Source of the DNA: CAWJFP01 sp963842155
GTDB taxonomy: Bacteria; Pseudomonadota; Alphaproteobacteria; JACZXZ01
Length of the DNA stretch: 64,000 nucleotides
NCBI GenBank assembly: GCA_963842155.1
Contig: CAWJFP010000028.1
Span: 73,074-137,073 of the forward strand
Direction of reading: 5' to 3'
The notes below the pieces were generated by a model. It had not been told where the DNA came from. It made no database searches and saw only the letters and a list, made by a program, of their open reading frames with translations. Numbering within the stretch: position 1 is the stretch's first letter; every line of letters begins with the position of its first letter. The translations under genes and the position numbers were made by a program. This document shows, in pieces, positions 31,638-40,090 of the stretch.

Positions 31638-33028
31638 GCAAGGAGGTCGCGCTGTTGTCGGCCGTCGAGCTGGCGGCGCTTTATCGCCGCAAGAAGCTGT
31701 CGCCCGTCGAGGCAACCAAGGCCGCGCTCGCGCGCCTGGACGCGCTCAACGGCCGGCTCAACGCCTTCCGCCTGGTGGATGCCAAGGCCGCTCTCGCCGC
31801 CGCGCGGCGCTCGGAGCGGCGCTGGCATAAAGGCGAGGCGCTCGGCCCCGTCGACGGCGTGCCGGTCTCGGTCAAGGATCTGCTCCTCACCAAGGGCTGG
31901 TCCACCTTGCGCGGCTCCGAGACGATCGATCCCGACCAGCCTTGGCTCGAGGACGCGCCCTCGGTCGCGCGGCTCAGGGAAGACGGCGCGGTCCTCCTCG
32001 GCAAGACCACGACGCCCGAGTTCGGCTGGAAGGGCGTCACCGACAGTCCGCTTACCGGCATCTCGCGCAACCCCTGGAACCAAGCGAAGACGCCGGGCGG
32101 TTCGAGCGGGGGAGCGGCCATCGCGGCGGCGACCGGCATGGGGGCGCTCCATCTCGGCACCGACGGCGGCGGCTCGATCCGCATTCCCTCGGGCTTTTGC
32201 GGCATTTTCGGCTTCAAGCCGAGCTACGGGCTGGTACCCGCCTATCCGGCGAGTCCCTTTGCCGCGGTCGCCCATGTCGGGCCCATGACGCGCACGGTCG
32301 AGGACGCGGCGCTCATGCTGAATGTGATCGCCCGGCCCGACGCCCGCGACTTCTACGCCGCACCCTATCGCGGCATCGACTATCGCAAAACTCTCAATGC
32401 GGGCATCAAGGGCTTGCGGGTCGGCTATGCGCCGACGCTCTCGGGCAACCCCGTCGATCCCGAGGTGGCGGCGATCGTGGAGCGCGCCGCGCGTGGCTTC
32501 AAGGCGCTCGGCGCCACAATCGAGGAGACGGCGCCCGAGCTCGGCCTCTACGGCCCCGTCTTCGCCACCCATTGGTACGCCTCCGCGGCGAGCCTTCTCT
32601 CGGGCTTCACGCCCGAGCAGCGTCTGCTGATCGATCCCGGGCTCATCGAGATTGCCGCGCAAGGCGCGCGGATCCCGCTGCTCGACTATTTTGCCGCCAT
32701 CAAGGCGCGCGAGGCCATGGGCGCGGTCATGCGCGTCTTCCACGAGCGCTACGACCTCCTGCTGCTGCCGACCCTTCCGATCGCCGCCTTCGAGGCCGGC
32801 CGCAATACGCCGCGTACGGGCAGCGGCAACGAATGGGTGGACTGGACGCCCTTCACCTATCCCTTCAATCTGACGAAGCAGCCGGCGGCCACCGTGCCTT
32901 GCGGCCTTACCGAGGCAGGGCTGCCGGTCGGACTGCAGATCGTAGGACCCCTTTACCAGGATTTGCGGGTCCTCCAGGCGGCCCGTGCCTTCGAGCGGGC
33001 GCATCCCTTCGCCATGCCCGATATCTGA
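31634..33028 (+). CDS. Amidase-signature family hydrolase
   Basis: The 464-aa enzyme has the amidase signature: catalytic Lys in VSVKDLLLTKG (about residue 78), then the Ser-cisSer region TPGGSSGGAAIAAATGMGAL and GTDGGGSIRIPSGFCGIFGF (about residues 150-195). It hydrolyses amide bonds; the substrate cannot be read from sequence. GatA is unlikely because gatC and gatB are absent. The ATG overlaps the 2TM gene stop. The downstream gap contains terminator-like hairpins. Confidence 0.88.
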   Translation: MSKEVALLSAVELAALYRRKKLSPVEATKAALARLDALNGRLNAFRLVDAKAALAAARRSERRWHKGEALGPVDGVPVSVKDLLLTKGWSTLRGSETIDPDQPWLEDAPSVARLREDGAVLLGKTTTPEFGWKGVTDSPLTGISRNPWNQAKTPGGSSGGAAIAAATGMGALHLGTDGGGSIRIPSGFCGIFGFKPSYGLVPAYPASPFAAVAHVGPMTRTVEDAALMLNVIARPDARDFYAAPYRGIDYRKTLNAGIKGLRVGYAPTLSGNPVDPEVAAIVERAARGFKALGATIEETAPELGLYGPVFATHWYASAASLLSGFTPEQRLLIDPGLIEIAAQGARIPLLDYFAAIKAREAMGAVMRVFHERYDLLLLPTLPIAAFEAGRNTPRTGSGNEWVDWTPFTYPFNLTKQPAATVPCGLTEAGLPVGLQIVGPLYQDLRVLQAARAFERAHPFAMPDI

Positions 33029-33060
33029 GCCAAAAAGATGGTTGGCGGCGCGCTAATATT

Positions 33061-33187
33061 AACGATTGCTTTACTTATGCCGGATAGGCTCGGGGTCGGT
33101 TGGAGCTCTCGGACCTCCCCGGTTCGATCCAACCTTCGTTGACGCCTCCCTGTTCAACTTGAGCCGCGCTTGCGCGGCTCTTTTTTT
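33061..33187 (+). ncRNA. Candidate small RNA with two C/U-rich loops and a terminator
   Basis: Between the amidase and the next gene an AT-rich stretch (33053-33080) precedes three hairpins. The first has arms GGTTGGA 33098-33104 and TCCAACC 33128-33134, with CCTCCCC in its loop. The second has arms GTTGA 33138-33142 and TCAAC 33154-33158, with CCTCCC in its loop. The third is a perfect GC hairpin followed by seven T. Two anti-Shine-Dalgarno loops plus a Rho-independent terminator resemble the alr14 'cuckoo'/CcsR sRNA families of Alphaproteobacteria. No ORF fits. The 5' end is a guess. Confidence 0.5.
33161..33187 (+). terminator. Rho-independent terminator
   Basis: GAGCCGCGC (33161-33169) pairs with GCGCGGCTC (33172-33180) around a TT loop, followed by seven T. 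It ends either the amidase transcript or the candidate small RNA just upstream. Confidence 0.92.
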
Positions 33188-33320
33188 CGCCCGCGCGGCG
33201 CATCCCACCCAGGTCTCGAAAAGATGGGCTTTTGCCCATTTTCGCGCCAGGCGATCATCCGAAAGTCGCTGAAATTGAAAGATTTAATCTGCCATTCCCG
33301 ATCTGTTCACCCGATGCCGC

Positions 33321-33456
33321 TTGACTGCGACAGATGGCCGCATCTACTCTACGGCGACGGTGAGTTGAATAGGGACGGGCGTCGCGAAAAAGGCAGGCTG
33401 CCGGTTCAGTGCAGCATCCAAGCTCGAGAGGGCCGCCATTGGCGGCCCTTTCTTTT
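33321..33456 (+). ncRNA. Second candidate small RNA or leader ending in a terminator
   Basis: TTGACT (33321-33326) with a weak TACTCT (33345-33350) could start a transcript near 33357. It would include a GCGACG/CGTCGC hairpin and end at a strong terminator (AGGGCCGCC 33429-33437, loop ATT, GGCGGCCCT 33441-33449, then TTCTTTT). The terminator sits 110 bases before the PLP-enzyme gene, so this could also be an attenuating leader. I could not match it to a SAM-II or other known riboswitch. Confidence 0.35.
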
Positions 33457-33566
33457 CGCGCATCCCCGGGCTTTTTGCGTATCATTCCATTGACGGACAG
33501 TCAGCAGCCTCCATCGAGCCGCTTCCGGCAGGCGAACGCGCGATTGCCGGGAGACGGGGAGCGGCC

Positions 33567-34863
33567 ATGATCGATCCCAAGCACTTCAAATTCGACACCC
33601 TCGCGCTCCATGCCGGCCAGCGACCCGATCCGGCGACGGGCGCCCGCGCCGTGCCCATCTACCAGACCACCTCCTTCGTCTTCGAGGATGTCGACCAGGC
33701 GGCCGCGCTCTTCAACCTCGAGCGCGCCGGCCATATCTACAGCCGCATCTCGAATCCGACGGTCGCCGTGCTCGAGGAGCGCATCGCGGCACTCGAAGGC
33801 GGCGTCGGCGCCGTCGCCACGGCAAGCGGCCAGGCGGCGCTCCATCTCGGCATCGCCACGCTCATGGGCCAGGGCGGGCATATCGTCTCCTCGGCCTCGC
33901 TCTATGGCGGCAGCCACAATCTCCTCCACCACACCTTGCCGCGCTTCGGCATCGTCGCGAGCTTCGTCGATCCGCGCGACCCCGCCGCCTTCAAGGCGGC
34001 GATAAGGCCCGAGACGCGCCTCCTCTACGGCGAGACGCTCGGCAATCCCGGGCTCGAGGTAATGGACATCACGGCCGTCGCCCAGGTCGCCCACGAGGCC
34101 GGCTTGCCGCTCATGATCGACAATACCTTCGCCACGCCCTATCTCTGCCGCCCCTTCGAGCTGGGCGCCGACATCGTCACCCATTCGGTGACCAAATTCC
34201 TCGGCGGCCACGGCGTCGCCATCGGCGGCATCCTCGTCGAACTCCGGACGCTTCGACTGGGAGAAGTCGGGCAAGTTCCCCACCTTGAGCGAGCCCTACG
34301 CGGCCTATCACGGCATCGATTTCGCCGAGGAGTTCGGCCCCATGGCCTACCTCATGCGGGCGCGCTCCGAGGGCCTGCGCGATTTCGGCGCCTCGATGAG
34401 CCCGCAAAACGCCTTCTACCTCATCCAGGGGGTGGAGACCTTGCCGCTGCGGATGGCGCGTCATGTCGAGAACGCGCTTGCCGTTGCGCGCTACCTGGCG
34501 GGCGCCAGGAACGTGCTTTGGGTCAAATATCCCGGCCTCGAGAGCCATCCCGACTATGAGCGCGCGAAGAAGCTGCTGCCGCGCGGCGCGGGCGCGATTC
34601 TGAGCTTCGGCGTCAAGGGCGGCAGGGAAGGTGGCCGTTGCTTCATCGAGTCGCTGCGGCTCTTCTCCCATCTCGCCAATGTGGGCGACGCGAAATCCTT
34701 GGTGATACATCCCGCCAGCACCACGCATCAGCAGATGGATAGCGCGGCATTGGCGGCCGCCGGCATCGAGGAGGGGCTCGTCCGGCTCTCCGTCGGCCTC
34801 GAGGATCCGGCCGACCTCATCGACGATCTCAAGCAGGCGCTGAGCGCCGTCGGCCTGGGCTGA
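33567..34863 (+). CDS. O-acetyl/O-succinylhomoserine sulfhydrylase-type PLP enzyme, one-base insertion
   Basis: A Cys/Met-metabolism PLP-dependent enzyme of about 431 aa once an extra C at about 34242 is removed. FDTLALHAGQRPDPATGARA opens it, ISNPTVAVLEERIAALEGG and HSVTKFLGGHG (PLP-binding Lys) are family motifs, and the second half restarts in the other frame with SEPYAAYHGIDFAEEFGPMA. The length and N-terminus fit MetY, which makes homocysteine from O-acetylhomoserine and sulfide; MetZ or cystathionine gamma-synthase are less likely. The gene is otherwise intact, so the insertion is probably an error. Confidence 0.85.
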
Positions 34864-34866
34864 GCC

Positions 34867-35676
34867 ATGGAGCTGACGGTCGATGGCCGCAAGGTTTTCG
34901 CCGCGACCGGCGGGAAGCCCTTCGACCCGGCGCTTCCCACGGTCCTCCTCCTCCACGGCGCCGGCATGGATCATACCGTCTGGCAGCTGCAGAGCCGCTA
35001 TCTCGCCCATCACGGGCGATCGGTGCTGGCGGTCGATCTGCCCGGCCATGGCCGCTCGGCGGGTCCGGCATTGCCGGCGATCGCGGATTGCGCCGATTGG
35101 CTCGCGAGGTTGATCGCGGCGGCGGGGCTCGCGCGCGCAGCCCTCGTCGGCCATAGCATGGGCGCGCTCGTCGCCCTCGAGACGGCCGCGCGCGCGCCGT
35201 CGCGGGTCTCGGCGCTCGCTCTCCTCGGCGTGGCGGCGGCGACGCCGGTGCATCCCGAGCTTCTCTCGGCCGCCGCGCACGGCGAGGCGCTGGCGGCGGA
35301 CCTCATCACCGCCTGGGGCTTCGGCAAGCCCGCGCATCTGGGCGGCCATCGCGCACCGGGCATTTGGATGCTGGGCGGCGCCAAGCGGCTGCTCGAGCAG
35401 ACGGGCGCACTTGCGCGCGACCTCCAGGCTTGCGATGGCTACAAGGGCGCGCTCGCGGCCGCCGCGCGCGTCGCTTGTCCCGCGCTTCTCATCCTCGGCG
35501 CCCTCGACCGCATGACGCCGCTCGAGGCCGGGCGCGAGCTCGCCGCCGCCATTCCCGGCGCGCGCTGCTTGGTGCTGCCGGACTGCGGTCATATGATGAT
35601 GATGGAGCGGTCCGACGCGACGCTCGACGCGTTGCGCGATTTTCTTTCCCACGCCGCCGCGGCCACGGCCGGCTAG
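34867..35676 (+). CDS. Alpha/beta-hydrolase
   Basis: The 269-aa protein has the alpha/beta-hydrolase fold features: oxyanion HGAGMDHTVW near residue 37, nucleophile elbow GHSMGALVAL near 96, acid in LGALDRMTPLE and catalytic His in LPDCGHMMMMERSD near the end. The fold covers esterases and C-C hydrolases and the substrate is unknown. It begins three bases after the MetY-type gene, so the two are probably cotranscribed. Confidence 0.83.
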   Translation: MELTVDGRKVFAATGGKPFDPALPTVLLLHGAGMDHTVWQLQSRYLAHHGRSVLAVDLPGHGRSAGPALPAIADCADWLARLIAAAGLARAALVGHSMGALVALETAARAPSRVSALALLGVAAATPVHPELLSAAAHGEALAADLITAWGFGKPAHLGGHRAPGIWMLGGAKRLLEQTGALARDLQACDGYKGALAAAARVACPALLILGALDRMTPLEAGRELAAAIPGARCLVLPDCGHMMMMERSDATLDALRDFLSHAAAATAG

Positions 35677-35722
35677 CGGCGGTCCCTGCCGTTACAAGCC
35701 CTCAATCAAGGATGAGCGTTCC

Positions 35723-36707
35723 ATGGATTACGTGAATCTCGGCACGACCGGCCTCAAGATATCCCGTCTCTGCCTCGGCTGCATGACCTTCGGCTCGAAA
35801 AAATGGCGCGAATGGGTGCTCGACTACGAGGAGGGGCTGCCGATCATCAAGCGGGCGCTCGAGCTCGGCATCAATTTCTTCGACACGGCCGACGCCTATT
35901 CCCTCGGCGCCAGCGAGGAGATCCTGGGCCGCGCGCTCAAGGCGCTGGGCGCGGAGCGCGACAGGATCGTCGTCGCGACCAAGGTCTTCAATCCGATGGG
36001 GCCGGATCCCAATCGGCGCGGCCTCTCGCGCAAGCATATCATGCATTCGATCGACAATTCGCTCGGCCGGCTGGGCCTCGATTACGTCGATCTCTACCAG
36101 AATCCACCGCTTCGATCCGACGACGCCGATCGCCGAGACGCTGGAGGCGCTGACCGACGTGGTGAAGGCGGGCAAGGCGCTTTATATCGGCGCCTCCTCT
36201 ATGTTCGCCTGGCAGTTCGCCAAGATGCTTGCGACATCGGAGCGGCTCGGCCTCAGCCGCTTCGTCGCCATGCAAAACCATTACAACCTGGTCTACCGCG
36301 AGGAGGAGCGCGAAATGATCCCGCTCTGCCGCGCGGAGGGCGTGGGCCTCATCCCGTGGAGTCCGCTCGCGCGCGGCTTCCTCGCCGGCAACCGCCGCCG
36401 TCAGGATTTCGGCGAGACCTTGCGCGCCCGGACCGATGAGTTCGCCCACAAGCTCTACTATCAGGATTCGGATTTCGCGGTGGTGGACCGGGTGAGCGAG
36501 ATCGCGCGGAAGCGCGGCGTGGCGAACATGCAAGTGGCGCTCGCCTGGCTGCTCCATAAGCCGGGGGTGAGCGCGCCCATCATCGGGGCGAGCAAGCTTC
36601 CCCATCTCGAGGAGGCGGTCAAGGCGCTCGAGCTCAAGCTCGATGCGGAAGAGATCGCGGCGCTCGAAGCGCCCTACAAGCCGCATCCCGTGCTCGGGCA
36701 CGGGTGA
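35723..36707 (+). CDS. Aldo/keto reductase, one-base insertion at the catalytic His
   Basis: MDYVNLGTTGLKISRLCLGC starts an NADPH-dependent aldo/keto reductase. FDTADAYSLGASEEILGRAL supplies catalytic Asp and Tyr, VVATKVF the Lys. An extra A at about 36101 turns the expected DLYQIHRFD into QNPPLRSD, so the catalytic His is lost in the raw frame. Removing it restores 327 aa, continuing with ALYIGASSMFAWQFAKML and ending GHG at 36707. It resembles the YajO/Gre2-like clade acting on sugars or aldehydes; the substrate is open. Confidence 0.85.
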
Positions 36708-36721
36708 CGGCTTGAACGAGA

Positions 36722-36757
36722 AGAACCGGCCGACGGCATCGCCGCCGGCCGGTATTC
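36722..36757 (-). terminator. Hairpin after hsp20, probable terminator
   Basis: On the minus strand CCGGCCG and CGGCCGG form a GC stem around a short loop, followed by TTCTTCTCGTT. It lies between the convergent aldo/keto reductase and hsp20 genes and could serve either. The T-run is imperfect. Confidence 0.5.
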
Positions 36758-36794
36758 GATCGAGTGGTCTCGTGGATAGCGAGGACTGGCCTCG

Positions 36795-37271
36795 TTAGGC
36801 CGCCTTCTGCTCGCTCTGGCGCTCGACCTTGCCTTCGATCGTGCGCGAGCCGGCGTTGATGGCGATGGTGCGGGGCTTCTGCTCGTCGGGCACCTCGCGC
36901 ACCAGCTCGACATGGAGTAGGCCGTTCTCGAGCGACGCGCCCGCGACCTTGATATGGTCGGCGAGCTCGAAGCGGCGCTGGAAGGCGCGGCGACCGATAC
37001 CGCGATGGAGATACTCGGTCTCCTGCGCGGCCTCCTGGCCCTTGCCCGAGATCACCAAGCTGTTCTCCTGGCTGACGATGCCGAGGTCGTCGAGACCGAA
37101 GCCTGCAACGGCCATGGTGATGCGGTATTTATCCTGCCCCGTCTTCTCGATGTTGTAGGGCGGGTAGGAGACTTGCGAATCGTCGACGCGGGTCGCCGCA
37201 TCCAAGAGGTCGTACATGCGGTCGAAGCCGACGGTGGAACGAAAGAGCGGGCTGAGATCGAAAGTGCGCAT
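36795..37271 (-). CDS. Small heat-shock protein Hsp20/IbpA
   Basis: The 158-aa chaperone starts MRTFDLSPLFRSTVGFDRMY. The alpha-crystallin domain covers about residues 38-125 (SYPPYNIEKTGQDKYRITMA, FELADHIKVAGASLENGLLH) and the C-terminus has the I-x-I anchor in PRTIAINAGS. Such proteins hold unfolding proteins for DnaK/ClpB. The start at 37271 is chosen because it directly follows the GGAGGA buried in a ROSE hairpin. Control is by a heat-shock promoter and an RNA thermometer, both listed separately. Confidence 0.95.
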   Translation of the reverse strand: MRTFDLSPLFRSTVGFDRMYDLLDAATRVDDSQVSYPPYNIEKTGQDKYRITMAVAGFGLDDLGIVSQENSLVISGKGQEAAQETEYLHRGIGRRAFQRRFELADHIKVAGASLENGLLHVELVREVPDEQKPRTIAINAGSRTIEGKVERQSEQKAA

Positions 37272-37372
37272 GGCTACATATCCTCCATTTGAGCAACATG
37301 TAGAATTGGGGTTCACCCGAAGGTCGAACCCCGATTCCGTTTCAGCGCCGAATCCGCTGCGGCATCCGGCGC
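37272..37372 (-). promoter_or_regulatory. ROSE-type RNA thermometer in the hsp20 5' UTR
   Basis: On the minus strand three hairpins stack before the start. They are GCGCCG/CGGCGC (37345-37372), GGGGTTC/GAACCCC (37308-37332), and a last one at 37274-37303. In the last one CTACAT/ATGTAG closes a helix in which TTGCT faces the GGAGGA ribosome site. The TTGCT-opposite-AGGA pairing beside the AUG is the defining feature of ROSE elements, which melt at heat-shock temperature. Confidence 0.85.
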
Positions 37373-37379
37373 ATTATTG

Positions 37380-37409
37380 AAATTGGGAGGCCGCGAGCGC
37401 TGTTTCAAG
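37380..37409 (-). promoter_or_regulatory. RpoH (sigma32)-type promoter of hsp20
   Basis: CTTGAAA (minus strand, 37409-37403) and CCCAATTT (37387-37380) are spaced 15 bases apart and match the sigma32 consensus. The predicted start is close to 37372, exactly where the ROSE structure begins. Confidence 0.75.
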
Positions 37410-37561
37410 AGGTGGGAAGTCGCGGAAAATGGGCGGGGCCGCAGGCGATTCCCACGGCAATTCAAGCAGCGAGATTAAGCATGATTCGCTCGCCTCGGAC
37501 TGTTAGGCTTCGCCCATGCGCTCCGGATTTTTCCAAGGCCCGACGCGGTAGGGTAGCGCCC

Positions 37562-37966
37562 ATGTTCGCCACCAGCGCCTTCTTCGAGCGCACCTATGGC
37601 GAGGCCTGGACGCTTCTGCGGGAGGCGCGCGACTATCTCGCTCTTTGCGAGGCGCGCGGGCTCAAGGGCATCGCCCTCATGGACCGGCTTCGCTTCAGCC
37701 GCGAATCGACCAGGCTCACGGCGCGGCTCACCGCCATCATGGCCTGGCTGCTGATGCAAAAGGCGGTCGCTGCGGGCGAGCTGGAGCCTCACGAGGTGGT
37801 CTCCGCGCGCCATCGTCTGCTGCGCCGCTCCGTCTGCCTCGACGACGATGGGCGCAACGAAGGCGCCTTGCCGGGAGGGCTGGCGAGCCTCATGACACGC
37901 AGCCACGGGCTTTATCTGCGTATCGCGCGGTTCGACGAGCTGATGGCGCGCGACGCCTTGCCCTAG
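37562..37966 (+). CDS. rcdA: DUF1465 protein, RcdA-like (regulator of CtrA degradation)
   Basis: The 134-aa helical protein reads FFERTYGEAWTLLREARDYL and RLRFSRESTRLTARLTAIMA, then MAWLLMQKAVAAGELEP, matching the DUF1465/RcdA family. In Caulobacter RcdA is an adaptor delivering CtrA and other proteins to ClpXP through CpdR and PopA. The product is shorter than Caulobacter RcdA, whose flexible C-terminus is longer. ATG 37562 gives the family start. The family is Alphaproteobacteria-specific. Confidence 0.8.
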   Translation: MFATSAFFERTYGEAWTLLREARDYLALCEARGLKGIALMDRLRFSRESTRLTARLTAIMAWLLMQKAVAAGELEPHEVVSARHRLLRRSVCLDDDGRNEGALPGGLASLMTRSHGLYLRIARFDELMARDALP

Positions 37967-37986
37967 GCGGCTTGCGCCGTTCGCGC

Positions 37987-38775
37987 CTAACCGTGTTTAC
38001 CCAGAAACTTCTCGACGATCGTCGCCAGATAGACCGGCACCTCCTGCATGGGGTAATGGCCCGAATTGGGCATCACCTCGAGCTCGGCACGGGGTAGCCA
38101 GGCAAGATAGGTGGCGCGCATGATCTCGGCCGTCAGCCCTGCGTCATGCTCGCCGGGCAGCACCAGCATCGGCGTCGCGTTGCCCTGGATCTCGGCCACG
38201 AAATTGGTGCGCGACCAGGCCGCGAAATAGTCGGCGAAGGCCTGTTGCGTCGTCGTCTTGCGCGAGTTGGCCACCATCCAATCGAGCCAGGAGCCGGAAA
38301 GCCGGCTGCCTGTCGAGAAATCGACGATGGCGCGACGGTTAGCGTCGTGCTCGGCGGCGCCCGCGAACAAGGCGAGCTGCTCGCCCTCCAGCGGCACGCC
38401 CGAGGCCGGCACCGGGGTGAGGGCGACGGCGCTCTTCACGCGCCCGGCGGCGTCGAGAATGATGCGCTGGATCGCCATGCCGCCCATCGAATGGCCAACA
38501 AGATGAAAGCGCCGCCAGCCCAGATGGTCAGCCAGCGCGATCGCATCGGCGGCGAGCTCGACCATATCGTGGTTGCCGGCGATGTCGCGCGACTTGCCGT
38601 AGCCGCGATAATCGACGAAGGCGTAGCTGAAGCGCGCCGCGTCGAGATAAGGCAGCATCGGCGCGAAGACCGTGTGATCGCCGAGCCAGCCATGCATGAC
38701 GATGACGCACTCGCCGCCGCCGCCTACGAGCGTATGGCCGATAGGCATCGATTTGCTCCCTGTCGGCGCGGCCAT
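37987..38775 (-). CDS. Alpha/beta-hydrolase
   Basis: The 262-aa protein shows MHGWLGDHTVFAPMLPYLDA (oxyanion region near residue 28), the nucleophile elbow LVGHSMGGMAIQRI near 90 and the catalytic His in MPNSGHYPMQEVPVYLA near 245, with an acid in LPGEHDAGL. No signal peptide is seen. It is not closely similar to the hydrolase at 34867. The divergent intergenic region to the response regulator is about 100 bases. The substrate is unknown. Confidence 0.82.
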   Translation of the reverse strand: MAAPTGSKSMPIGHTLVGGGGECVIVMHGWLGDHTVFAPMLPYLDAARFSYAFVDYRGYGKSRDIAGNHDMVELAADAIALADHLGWRRFHLVGHSMGGMAIQRIILDAAGRVKSAVALTPVPASGVPLEGEQLALFAGAAEHDANRRAIVDFSTGSRLSGSWLDWMVANSRKTTTQQAFADYFAAWSRTNFVAEIQGNATPMLVLPGEHDAGLTAEIMRATYLAWLPRAELEVMPNSGHYPMQEVPVYLATIVEKFLGKHG

Positions 38776-38874
38776 CGCCGCCGCGCTCTATTCTCTTTCG
38801 GCGATCTTAGACGGAGCCAGCGAAGCGGATCAATCGCCCGGCGTGAGGACGCGAAGAAGCTTGTCCAAACATCC

Positions 38875-39735
38875 TTATGGTTCGAGACGCGCAGGCCTTG
38901 GGCCCGCGCTTCTCACCAGGGATGATGTTTGAATTCCGCAAGTTACCTCGCCCCGGGGAGGTGGCGCAGCCGTCGTCTCGAAGGGTGGGGGCATCGCCGC
39001 ATCCAGGGCGAGTCGGTAGCCGCCGGGCACGGATTCGAGCAAACTCGCCAACCCGGGCGCGGGCTCGAGCTTGCGGCGCAGGCGATAGACATGCGTCTCG
39101 ATGGTATGGCTTACCGCCTCGCTGCTATAGCCCCACACCTGCCGCATCAGGCTGTCTCGGCTCACCGCGCGCCCGCCATTGGCCTGGAAATAGCGCAGCA
39201 TTGCCGCCTCCTTGGCGGTGAGCCTGATCTTGCGCCCGCTCGCGCGCTCGACGAGCTGCCGCGTGGCGGGATGGAATAGATAGGGCCCCATCGCCTGGAC
39301 GGCGCCTCCCGGCTGGCCGCGATGGCGGAGCTGCGCGCGCAGCCGCGCGATCAGCACCGAGGGCTGGAACGGCCGCGCGATATAGTCGTCGGCGCCCGCA
39401 TCGAGGCCCGCGATGACCTCGGCCTCGGCCTGCGTCGCGCCGAGCATGATGATCGGCGCGACGAAGCCCGCGCGGCGCAAGCGCCGGCAAAGCTCGCTGC
39501 CGGCCATGTCGGGGAGGCAGGCATCGAGCAACACCGCATCCGTCTCGCCGCCGCTTGCCAGGCGAAGCGCCTCCAGCCCGAGGCCGGTCGCAAGCACGCG
39601 AAATTCGCCTTCATAGGGGCGGAACCGGGCCTGGAGCGCCTCGCGCGCCGCGACCGCGCCGTCCGCCAGCAGCAGCCGCAGCGGGGTACCGCTCGACCCT
39701 CCGCCCGGCGCGCCGATCGAAGCCTGCCGCCACAT
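38875..39735 (-). CDS. OmpR-type response regulator with an atypical receiver
   Basis: The 286-aa protein has a receiver domain (residues 18-135) and a winged-helix DNA-binding domain (about 150-240; TAKEAAMLRYFQANGGRAVS, RDSLMRQVWGYSSEAVSHTI and HVYRLRRKLEP). The phosphoacceptor Asp is present in AVLLDACLPDMAG, but the acidic pair is reduced to ADG, the switch Thr is Gly (IMLGATQAE) and the invariant Lys is Arg (ARPFQP). Phosphorylation-independent control is therefore possible. No histidine kinase lies beside it; the ECF sigma/anti-sigma pair is the neighbour upstream. Confidence 0.85.
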   Translation of the reverse strand: MWRQASIGAPGGGSSGTPLRLLLADGAVAAREALQARFRPYEGEFRVLATGLGLEALRLASGGETDAVLLDACLPDMAGSELCRRLRRAGFVAPIIMLGATQAEAEVIAGLDAGADDYIARPFQPSVLIARLRAQLRHRGQPGGAVQAMGPYLFHPATRQLVERASGRKIRLTAKEAAMLRYFQANGGRAVSRDSLMRQVWGYSSEAVSHTIETHVYRLRRKLEPAPGLASLLESVPGGYRLALDAAMPPPFETTAAPPPRGEVTCGIQTSSLVRSAGPRPARLEP

Positions 39736-39838
39736 GGCCCTGTCCTCCCGAAAACCGTTCCCAGGGATAAGACGCCAGGCGCCCCGCCATGTTACAGCGG
39801 CGAAATAAAAAATCGGCCGACGTCAGGGTCAATGCCGG

Positions 39839-40090
39839 TCAAGGACCCGTGCCGGGAGGAAGCAAGCCGCGCATGAGCTGCTCGACGAGGCCGGCCGGAG
39901 CCGGCGCCGCGCTTGCCTCGCCGAGGCGCCCGAGCGTCGCGATCACGAGGCGGAGCTGAGCGAGATAGCGCCGGCACATGTCGCAGACGAGGAGATGCGC
40001 TTCGACCCGGCGGCGCTGCCACCAGCCGAGCTCCCCGTCCAGATAGGCGCTCGCGCGCGCCTCGACTTGCCGGCAATTGAGCATCGTCAT
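39839..40090 (-). CDS. Zinc-finger anti-sigma factor
   Basis: The 83-aa protein begins MTMLNCRQVEARASAYLDGE and has the anti-sigma zinc motif HLLVCDMCRRYL (H-x3-C-x2-C) near residue 33. It has no obvious membrane segment, so it is probably a soluble ZAS-type anti-sigma. Its ATG overlaps the stop of the ECF sigma gene, the usual sigma/anti-sigma pairing. Loss of zinc or oxidation would release the sigma factor. Confidence 0.85.
   Translation of the reverse strand: MTMLNCRQVEARASAYLDGELGWWQRRRVEAHLLVCDMCRRYLAQLRLVIATLGRLGEASAAPAPAGLVEQLMRGLLPPGTGP

Noticed and set aside
33190..33566. SAM-II or other known riboswitch upstream of the MetY-type gene
   Set aside because: I looked for the conserved SAM-II core and did not find it; only unassigned hairpins are present.
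38146..38925. 259-codon plus-strand open frame opposite the alpha/beta-hydrolase
   Set aside because: Shadow frame; the minus strand has a complete hydrolase with nucleophile elbow and catalytic His.
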